A stretch of DNA of 9,473 nucleotides from Saccharofermentans sp. (GTDB lineage: Bacteria > Bacillota_A > Clostridia > Saccharofermentanales > Saccharofermentanaceae). The notes beneath the pieces were generated by a model. It saw nothing but the letters and a program-made list of their open reading frames with translations, had not been told where the DNA came from and ran no database searches. The stretch spans positions 1-9,473 of the forward strand of contig JAILHX010000093.1 of assembly GCA_024695565.1 (NCBI GenBank), in the 5' to 3' direction. Below are positions 1 through 6,176 of the stretch, one piece after another. The number at the start of each line of letters is the position of its first letter. The stretch's first letter is position 1. The position numbers and the translations under genes are program-made.

Positions 1-2013
1 GGAATAACTGCCGTATTGTTCTCTGACATCAACATAGAGCGGCTTATCTGACCTGTTCATTACGAACACTATTGCCCTGCTGCCGGAAGCCTCGTTGCCG
101 AATGCATCGCGGCCTTCTTTGAGGTATCTGACAAATGCCATGAAACCGCCTTCTGCCATGAGAGTCTCATAGCAACCTGTCTTAAGGCACGCATTCTCAG
201 TCCTGAGCCTTGCAATGCGCCTGAAGTACAGAAGTGCTTCCTGCTGCCTTAAGTCAAGCTTATTCCAGGGGTATGTTCTTCTGTTGAACGGATCCTTATA
301 ACCTTCCATAAGGACTTCGTCGCCATAGTAGATGCAGGAAGCGCCTATATAGCATGTCTGGAATGCGAATGCCATTCTGGCAAGCGCAGAGATCTTATCG
401 TAATCTGCTGAAGACACCTTGAACTCACGCTGGATATCCCTGTCGTCTGTATCCGCGGGCTTGGACAAAGCTGTCATTATACGAGGAACATCGTGGGATG
501 AGACGAGGTTCATCATGGAATAATAGGCTTCCTTAGGGTAGCGCTCACGGAAACCCTCAAGCCTGTTATCTGCTATGTCAGCATCGATATAACCGCAGAG
601 GAAGTCCAATAAGATATGCCTGAAGGTATAACCCATAACCGAATCGTGGGTATTTCCGAGCATGAAGTCACGGTAAGAGCCGTAACTGCACTTATTTGAA
701 GCATCTTCCCATACTTCTCCGATAACGGCACCTTCATCGCCGAGCTTGTCCTTGACTGTAGCTCTCATCTGTCTTATGAAGCTGTCAGGAAGCTCGTCTG
801 ATACGTCGAGTCTGAATCCGGATGCACCTCTCGAAGTCCATGTGTCGATCACGCCGTCCTTACCGAAGATAAAGCTCCTGTAGGACAGATCGTCTTCATT
901 AACGTTCGGAAGATCCGGGAATCCCCACCACGAATCGTATCCGACGGATCCGTCAGGATTACGGTAGAAGTTATACCAGGATCTGTAGCGGCTCTCCTCG
1001 CCCTCGCTAAAAGCCTTATAAGCGCCTACTCCGTCGTAGCGGTCAAACTTATTGAAATACCTTGAATCAGCACCTGTGTGACTGAACACACCATCCAGGA
1101 TAATCCTGATGCCTCTCTCCTTACAGGCGCTCTGAAGGCTCATGAAAGCAACGGTCCCTCCGAGGATAGGATCAACATTAAGATAATCTGCCGTATCGTA
1201 TCTGTGCGAAGATCTCGCCTCGAAAATAGGATTCAGGTAAATGACATTGATGCCGAGTTCTTTTATGTAATCGAGCCTCTCTTCAATACCCTTAAGGCTT
1301 CCGCCGTAGAAATCACAGGCAAGGTAACCTGTCTCGGGTTTGCCCTTCGTATCTACGTCCTCGTTCCAGTCCTGATGGTAGATCCTCTCCTGCCTGGGAT
1401 CGGTGTTGATCATCTTGTCATAATCAAACGCCGTATCTCTTGAGAATCTGTCAGGGAATATCTGATATATCATCGCGCCCTTAAGGAATGAAGGCGTCTT
1501 AAAATCTTTGTTATAAACGGTTATCTGGAATGCATAGGGATACTTATCCTCATCGGTACCAACTCTCGGAGGTTCCCTGTAGATAGCGCCTTCTCCGTTT
1601 GGAAGATCCAGAGCAGCGCCGTAATAGAGCATGATCACCGGCGCCGGCATGCTCGGATCGTTGTCCGTAACCGTCTTATATTGATCAGGAAGATCTTCAG
1701 TATCTCCTGCCACATTGAATCTGAACCAGTAGAAAAATATAGAAGGCTCATTGGGGAGCATGAGATTTACATGGTATCTTCCGAGGCCCGATACGGAATA
1801 CATCGGTTCTTCATGGTATGAGAAACCATAGAGTCCGTATGTATAACAGAACGTTACGTTTGTTGCTTCCTTGTAGCAGTCGAAAAAGATATCGACCTCA
1901 GAAGAAGCCGGTCTTGCGCCAAACGGCTGCCTGTACTCAGGAAGGCGCGATGCATGAATGCACCGCGCCTTATTGTTTAATCCGTCAGACTTAGTCTTCT
2001 CTGAAGAAATCAA
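1..2013 (-). CDS. GH13 neopullulanase/amylopullulanase-like glycosidase (C-terminus cut by window edge)
   Basis: This is probably a cytoplasmic alpha-glucan hydrolase that cuts alpha-1,4 and/or alpha-1,6 links in glycogen or maltodextrins. The reading frame is open for 671 codons from TTG at 2013 to the left edge. An N-terminal beta-sandwich-like domain starts near EYRQPFGA (residue 26), and the TIM barrel begins near AMIYQIFPDRF. All four GH13 regions are present: DGVFSHTG (D307), GFRLDVSDE (nucleophile D403), GEVWED (acid/base E433) and SSHDVPR (D508). YYGDE follows, and a C-terminal beta domain begins before the edge. The SSHD and WWGFPDLPNVN blocks fit the neopullulanase/cyclomaltodextrinase group; exact specificity cannot be read from sequence. 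No signal peptide is visible. TTG is chosen because AAGGAG lies 8 bases upstream, and no in-frame ATG, GTG or TTG occurs between it and the conserved EYRQPFGA block. It is the last visible gene of the glycogen operon and overlaps glgA by four bases. Confidence 0.9.
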   Translation of the reverse strand, partial: MISSEKTKSDGLNNKARCIHASRLPEYRQPFGARPASSEVDIFFDCYKEATNVTFCYTYGLYGFSYHEEPMYSVSGLGRYHVNLMLPNEPSIFFYWFRFNVAGDTEDLPDQYKTVTDNDPSMPAPVIMLYYGAALDLPNGEGAIYREPPRVGTDEDKYPYAFQITVYNKDFKTPSFLKGAMIYQIFPDRFSRDTAFDYDKMINTDPRQERIYHQDWNEDVDTKGKPETGYLACDFYGGSLKGIEERLDYIKELGINVIYLNPIFEARSSHRYDTADYLNVDPILGGTVAFMSLQSACKERGIRIILDGVFSHTGADSRYFNKFDRYDGVGAYKAFSEGEESRYRSWYNFYRNPDGSVGYDSWWGFPDLPNVNEDDLSYRSFIFGKDGVIDTWTSRGASGFRLDVSDELPDSFIRQMRATVKDKLGDEGAVIGEVWEDASNKCSYGSYRDFMLGNTHDSVMGYTFRHILLDFLCGYIDADIADNRLEGFRERYPKEAYYSMMNLVSSHDVPRIMTALSKPADTDDRDIQREFKVSSADYDKISALARMAFAFQTCYIGASCIYYGDEVLMEGYKDPFNRRTYPWNKLDLRQQEALLYFRRIARLRTENACLKTGCYETLMAEGGFMAFVRYLKEGRDAFGNEASGSRAIVFVMNRSDKPLYVDVREQYGSYS
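1942..1971 (-). other. Strong RNA stem-loop inside the 5' end of the GH13 gene
   Basis: On the minus-strand transcript the left arm AAGGCGCGGTGCA pairs with the right arm TGCATCGCGCCTT around the loop TTCA. This gives 13 consecutive pairs, including one G-U. The arms occupy 1971-1959 and 1954-1942. The structure covers codons 15-24 exactly and starts 42 bases after the first base of the TTG start codon. No T-run follows it, so it does not look like an intrinsic terminator. Its function is unknown. Confidence 0.85.
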
Positions 2014-3752
2014 TCTTTCTTCTCCTTCTCTTCTGGCTTCTTCTCCTCTGCCTTTACTTCAGCCTTCTCGGGAGCTTTCGCAGCCGGTTTCTTAGCTGCC
2101 GGCTTCTTGGCAGCAGCCTTCTTGGCAGGTGCTTTCTTTGCCGCAGGCTTCTTATCGTCAGGCTTCTTCTCCGCGGGCTTCTTCTCTGCCGGCTTCTTTT
2201 CCGGAGCCTTCTTCTCGGCAGGCTTTTCTGCCTTTGCCGGAGCTTCGGGTTTCGCTTCCTTGATAGGAGCAGGCTCAGGCTTTGCCTCGATCCTCGGAAT
2301 GCCTGTGATCAGGGAATAGAGTCCTGCGTACTCGCCTGCACTCTTCTTCCATGAATAGTCGCCCTTCATGCCTGCTTCAATGATCTTGTCCCATACATCC
2401 TTATGGTGACGGTAGATATCAGCGGCATACTTGGTAACGAATAAGAACTCATGAGCATTGATGTTTGCAAATGAGAAGCCGTTGCCTTCGCCTGTGTATT
2501 CGTTATAAGGAGTTACCGTGTCCTTCAGGCCGCCGGTCTCTCTTACTACAGGAACTGAACCATATGCCATGGAGCAGAGCTGTGACAGACCGCAGGGTTC
2601 GAAGATACTCGGCATAAGGAAGATATCGGATGCCGCATAGATCGTATGTGCAAGTCCGCTGTCAAAATCGATGCATGCGCACATCTTGCCCTGATTGCGG
2701 TTGGCGATGTCAACGAGAGCTCTCTCATAGTAAGGATCGCCCGTACCGAGGATTACTACCTGCATTCCGTCGTAGAGCATCTCCTCCAAGACATAGAGCA
2801 GGAGATCCAATCCCTTCTGGTCTACGAGTCTGGAGATCATGGCGCAGAGAGGCGCACCGGGATTGACATCGAGGTTAAGCTGCTCCTGCAAAGACTTCTT
2901 GCACACAGCCTTACCTTCCTTGTAATTCTTGATCGAATACTTCATCGGGATCTTCTCATCCTTCGAAGGATCGTACTCGAGATCGTTCATTCCGTTGATG
3001 ATGCCCGATACCTTGTAAGCATACTTCTGCAGTGTATAGTTGAGACCTTCACCGTAGTAGTCGGTCATGATCTCATAAGCATATGTCGGAGATACCGTCG
3101 TAACCGAATTGGAGAAAACGATACCGGCCTTCATGAAGTTGATGGCCTTGTCCTTAATGCAGAAATCTTCTCTTAAGTATTCATCGGGAAGATCGAGCAT
3201 CTCCCTTACGACATCGATCGAATGAACACCCTGATACTTCAGGTTGTGGATCGTGTAAACAGTCTGAACGTTGGTGTGATAGCCGTTCTTCTTGAAGTGG
3301 CAGTCAAGAAGCATAGGCATCATACCTGTCTGCCAGTCGTTGCAGTGGAGGACATTGGGCTCAAAGTTCATGAAGTCGCCCATGAAGTCCAATACCGCTC
3401 TCTGGTAGAAGCAGTAACGCTCGATATCGAAAACATAATCAACATAGATCTGGTCGAAGTTGAAATAGTATTCGTTATCGATGAAGTAGAACGTAACGCC
3501 GTTTACTTCAAGTGAGAAAAGACCGGCATAGAGCGAGCGCCATCCCATGTGGACCATCTTCCAGCCGAGGAAATGGAGCTTATCACTATACTTGACCTTG
3601 ATCTTCTTATAGAGCGGAATAATGACACGTGCATCAACACCCTGCTTATTGAGCTCTACAGGAAGGCTGCCAACAACGTCTGCAAGTCCGCCGACTTTGA
3701 CGAACGGGCTGCACTCTGACGAAGCGAACAATACTTTGATGTTTTTTTCCAT
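2010..3752 (-). CDS. glgA: Glycogen synthase (ADP-glucose type, GT5) with Lys-rich C-terminal tail
   Basis: The enzyme transfers glucose from ADP-glucose to the non-reducing end of a growing alpha-1,4-glucan in the cytoplasm. The GT5 N-terminal domain carries KVGGLADVVGSLP (K19, the ADP-glucose-binding K-x-G-G motif), HCNDWQT (H136-T142) and YTIHNLKYQG. The GT1 domain carries ISRLVDQKG (R308, K313), GTGDPYYERAL and FEPCGLSQLCSMAYG (E385), followed by ETGGLKDTV. The usual family length is near 480 residues; this one has 580. The extra part, about residues 487-580, is low complexity, with by hand count 31 Lys and 19 Asp/Glu in 94 residues. It is probably disordered and no family function is known to me. 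The ATG lies 2 bases after the glgD stop. Its likely ribosome site, AAAGGAG inside the end of glgD, is 13 bases upstream, which is rather far, and suggests coupling to glgD translation. Confidence 0.97.
   Translation of the reverse strand: MEKNIKVLFASSECSPFVKVGGLADVVGSLPVELNKQGVDARVIIPLYKKIKVKYSDKLHFLGWKMVHMGWRSLYAGLFSLEVNGVTFYFIDNEYYFNFDQIYVDYVFDIERYCFYQRAVLDFMGDFMNFEPNVLHCNDWQTGMMPMLLDCHFKKNGYHTNVQTVYTIHNLKYQGVHSIDVVREMLDLPDEYLREDFCIKDKAINFMKAGIVFSNSVTTVSPTYAYEIMTDYYGEGLNYTLQKYAYKVSGIINGMNDLEYDPSKDEKIPMKYSIKNYKEGKAVCKKSLQEQLNLDVNPGAPLCAMISRLVDQKGLDLLLYVLEEMLYDGMQVVILGTGDPYYERALVDIANRNQGKMCACIDFDSGLAHTIYAASDIFLMPSIFEPCGLSQLCSMAYGSVPVVRETGGLKDTVTPYNEYTGEGNGFSFANINAHEFLFVTKYAADIYRHHKDVWDKIIEAGMKGDYSWKKSAGEYAGLYSLITGIPRIEAKPEPAPIKEAKPEAPAKAEKPAEKKAPEKKPAEKKPAEKKPDDKKPAAKKAPAKKAAAKKPAAKKPAAKAPEKAEVKAEEKKPEEKEKKD
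2022..2027 (-). promoter_or_regulatory. Ribosome binding site for the GH13 gene, encoded in the GlgA tail
   Basis: AAGGAG lies 8 bases upstream of the TTG at 2013-2011. These bases are also part of the glgA codons for the EEKEKK end of its tail. The TTG overlaps the glgA TGA stop (2012-2010) by two bases. The arrangement decides the start of the GH13 gene and implies translational coupling to glgA. Confidence 0.8.
2073..2222 (-). repeat. Ten-copy xxxKK pentapeptide repeat in the GlgA tail
   Basis: GlgA residues 511-560 form ten exact five-residue units. In order they are PAEKK, APEKK, PAEKK, PAEKK, PDDKK, PAAKK, APAKK, AAAKK, PAAKK and PAAKA. The first five units alternate acid and base. The last five lose the acidic residue and become purely basic. 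At DNA level this is a degenerate 15-bp tandem repeat built around GCCGGCTTCTT on the plus strand. It is flanked by less regular K/E/P/A sequence (residues 487-510 and 561-580). Confidence 0.9.
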
Positions 3753-3754
3753 AA

Positions 3755-4864
3755 TCAGATACCTGCTCCTTTTCCTATAACAATAGGATAGTCGGGATGT
3801 CCGACAAGTCTTACGCCCGGTCTTACGAATGCGTTCTTGTCAAGGATTACGTTCTCAAGGTGGCAGTTCTCAGAGATGTGAACGTCCTGCATGATTACGC
3901 AATTCTTGATCGTTGTATTCTTGGCAATCGTAACACTTCTGAAAATAACTGAACTCTCAACCTTACCGTAGATACGGCAGCCGTCGGATACGATAGAATC
4001 GCTCATCTCGGCGTTGTCGAAGTAAAGTGTCGGAGCCTCGTCCTTGACCTTCGTATAGATAGGCTTGCCGCTCCAGAAGAGGTCGTTTCTGACTGAATCA
4101 GTAAGAAGTGACATTGAAGCGTTGAAGTAGCACTGTACGTTGTTGATCCTCAATGCTACGCCTGTATATTCGAAGCCGTGGACCTTGAATTCATCGAACA
4201 TCTTAACGATGGAGTGGATACCGAAGTGGCTCTGTCCGTGTGCCATCTGGCGTGCGAGGATATCGATCAGAAGATCTCTTCTGAGAACGAGGATGCCCAA
4301 AGAACATCTCTGTGATGTAACCTTCGGAGGATTGTAGAGCATGTCTCTTACAAATCCGTCCTCATCGATATCGAGAATATATGAAGGACTGCCGAACTTC
4401 GTGCCGTCACGGTTATACATAACGGAGATGTCAGCGCCTGATTCTTCATGTGACTTGATGAAGCTGTCGAATGTAGTATTGAGGATAACATTAGCGCCGG
4501 AAACGATAACGTAAGGAGTTCTGGACTGTCTCAAGAAGTCCATGACACCTGTAAGTTCCTCGTCTGAACTGATGTTGGTAGCTTCGGAGTTAACGTAAGG
4601 CGGCAGTATGTGAAGACCGTCATTCTTTCTGTCCAAAGACCAGGCAGAACCTGTACCTGTGTGGTCCATCAGCGACTTGTACTTGTTGTATGTAAGAAGT
4701 CCTACATTCTTGATTCCTGAATTGACCATGTCAGAGAGCATGAAGTCAATGATCCTGTATCTGCCGCCGAACGGCATAGCAGACAGAGCTCGAGGATTTG
4801 AGAGCTCGCCCAGAGATATCTTTTTGTTGTCGGCTAAGATAAGCCCCATTGCGTTATTAAACAT
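3755..4864 (-). CDS. glgD: GlgD, catalytically degenerate partner of ADP-glucose pyrophosphorylase
   Basis: This is the Firmicutes-type paralogue of GlgC, known in Bacillus-group bacteria to form a hetero-oligomer with GlgC and alter its activity. The nucleotidyltransferase fold is recognisable from MPFGGRYRIIDFMLSDMVNSG (about residues 30-50), WSLDRKNDGLHILPPY and a C-terminal left-handed beta-helix of hexapeptide-like repeats after about residue 265. The catalytic features are missing: the GGxGxRL loop is replaced by ADNKKISLGEL, and the GDHIYKMDY motif of GlgC reads GANVILN here, placing A124 where the metal-binding Asp should be. A regulatory or structural role is therefore inferred. The 369 residues are about the normal length. 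AAAGGAG lies 10 bases before the ATG. The gene follows glgC by 28 bases and precedes glgA by 2. Confidence 0.95.
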   Translation of the reverse strand: MFNNAMGLILADNKKISLGELSNPRALSAMPFGGRYRIIDFMLSDMVNSGIKNVGLLTYNKYKSLMDHTGTGSAWSLDRKNDGLHILPPYVNSEATNISSDEELTGVMDFLRQSRTPYVIVSGANVILNTTFDSFIKSHEESGADISVMYNRDGTKFGSPSYILDIDEDGFVRDMLYNPPKVTSQRCSLGILVLRRDLLIDILARQMAHGQSHFGIHSIVKMFDEFKVHGFEYTGVALRINNVQCYFNASMSLLTDSVRNDLFWSGKPIYTKVKDEAPTLYFDNAEMSDSIVSDGCRIYGKVESSVIFRSVTIAKNTTIKNCVIMQDVHISENCHLENVILDKNAFVRPGVRLVGHPDYPIVIGKGAGI

Positions 4865-4892
4865 ATGTCTTTATCTCCTTTTCCTCTTGCTC

Positions 4893-6143
4893 TTAACCCT
4901 TGACGATGATGTCGCAGTCTTCGGGTACTTCCAGGTCTGAATCGATCATGCTGTTGCCCGGGATTACCGCGCCGTCCTTGATCGTAAGGCCGCGCTCGAA
5001 AACGCAGATTCCTTCAGAGCAGATCTTATGGTTGGTGTAAGGACCTTCGCCTTCAACGAAGTTGCCGGCCCGAACGTCCTTGCCGATGACCGTACCGAAA
5101 TCGATTACGCAGCGCTCGATGTGTGCGCCTTCCTTAACTACTACACCGGGCATCAGTACGCAGTCCTTAACGATAGCGCCCTTCTCAACGATAACAGATT
5201 CGGAGAGAACCGAATGCTCAACATCACCGAAGATCCTGCATCCGTCTGTAAGAGCCGAATTCTTGACCTTGGCTCCTGCACCGATGAAGTGTGACGGCTT
5301 AACAGGGTTTCTCGAGAAGATCTTCCATGATCTGTCAACGAGATTGATCTCTTCAGGCTTATCAAGAATATCCATGTTGGTCTCCCAAAGTGATGAGATG
5401 GTTCCAACATCCTTCCAATAACCTGCGAATCTGTAAGCGCAGAGCTTCTTGCCCTGAGCTAAAAGATTCGGAACGATATTCTTACCGAAGTCGTTGTTGG
5501 AATTGGGATCAGCTTCGTCTTCGATCAATGCCTGTCTCAATACGCTCCATGTGAAGATGTAAACACCCATCGAAGCGAGATTGCTCTTCGGCTTGGCAGG
5601 CTTTTCTTCGAACTCTTCAATGACATCCTCTTCCTTGGTGTTGAGGATACCGAATCTGGGAGCTTCGTCCCACGGCACTTCATAAACCGCGATGGTCGCA
5701 TCTGCACCCTTCTCGATATGAGCCTTGAGCATCGCAGCGTAATCCATCTTGTAGATGTGGTCGCCTGACAGGATAACAACGTATTCGGGATCGTTGTCAT
5801 CGATGAAGCTCATATTCTGGTAGATAGCGTTTGCTGTTCCCTTATACCAGTCGGATCCGGCGTTACTCTGGAAAGGCGGGAGAATATATGCTCCGGCATT
5901 ATTTCTGTCGAGGTCCCAAGGGTGACCGTTACCGACGTAAGTATTAAGTGCCAAAGGCTGATACTGTGTGAGAACACCGACTATCTCTATTCCCGAGTTT
6001 ACACAGTTAGAGAGCGGAAAATCGATGATCCTGTAACGGCTTCCAAAGGGTACTGCCGGTTTTGCGACCGTCTTAGTCAGTACTCCGAGTCTGCTTCCCT
6101 GACCTCCTGCGAGTATCATCGCAACGACTTCAGTTCTTGCCAT
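4893..6143 (-). CDS. glgC: Glucose-1-phosphate adenylyltransferase (ADP-glucose pyrophosphorylase)
   Basis: The enzyme makes ADP-glucose and pyrophosphate from ATP and glucose-1-phosphate, the committed and usually allosterically controlled step of bacterial glycogen synthesis. The N-terminal nucleotidyltransferase domain contains [14 protein letters not shown] (G13-T23), [20 protein letters not shown], the metal-binding Asp in GDHIYKMDY (D128), the sugar-phosphate-binding FEEKP (K181) and YWKDVGT. Hexapeptide beta-helix repeats follow from about residue 290 ([21 protein letters not shown] and after). The protein is 416 residues, slightly longer than many relatives. All catalytic motifs are intact, unlike the adjacent GlgD. 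GGAGGT lies 8 bases before the ATG. The spacing to glgB is 33 bases and holds no terminator-like structure, so cotranscription is expected. Confidence 0.98.
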   Translation of the reverse strand: MARTEVVAMILAGGQGSRLGVLTKTVAKPAVPFGSRYRIIDFPLSNCVNSGIEIVGVLTQYQPLALNTYVGNGHPWDLDRNNAGAYILPPFQSNAGSDWYKGTANAIYQNMSFIDDNDPEYVVILSGDHIYKMDYAAMLKAHIEKGADATIAVYEVPWDEAPRFGILNTKEEDVIEEFEEKPAKPKSNLASMGVYIFTWSVLRQALIEDEADPNSNNDFGKNIVPNLLAQGKKLCAYRFAGYWKDVGTISSLWETNMDILDKPEEINLVDRSWKIFSRNPVKPSHFIGAGAKVKNSALTDGCRIFGDVEHSVLSESVIVEKGAIVKDCVLMPGVVVKEGAHIERCVIDFGTVIGKDVRAGNFVEGEGPYTNHKICSEGICVFERGLTIKDGAVIPGNSMIDSDLEVPEDCDIIVKG

Positions 6144-6176
6144 AATGAGTTACCTCCGTATATGAGCTTATTTCGT

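Noticed and set aside
1078..1443. A plus-strand frame opposite the GH13 gene
   Set aside because: It is antisense to GH13 region I (DGVFSHTG) and surrounding conserved sequence, with no initiation signals.
1953..1955. Minus-strand ATG as a possible start of the GH13 gene
   Set aside because: It is out of frame with the conserved GH13 reading frame and lies in the loop region of the hairpin. Its frame soon stops.
1942..1971. The GH13 hairpin as an intrinsic terminator after glgA
   Set aside because: No T-run follows the stem, and the conserved GH13 coding frame runs straight through it.
2107..2319. Plus-strand open frame rich in Phe, Ala and Gly that looks like a small hydrophobic membrane protein
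   Set aside because: It is the exact antisense of the Lys/Ala/Pro-rich GlgA tail (AAG codons read as CTT/TTC), with no ribosome site or promoter. The similar frame at 6202-6399 is antisense to the GlgB tail.
2646..3176. A 176-codon plus-strand open frame inside glgA
   Set aside because: glgA is securely identified on the other strand by its motifs. The antisense protein shows no recognisable fold and no ribosome binding site.
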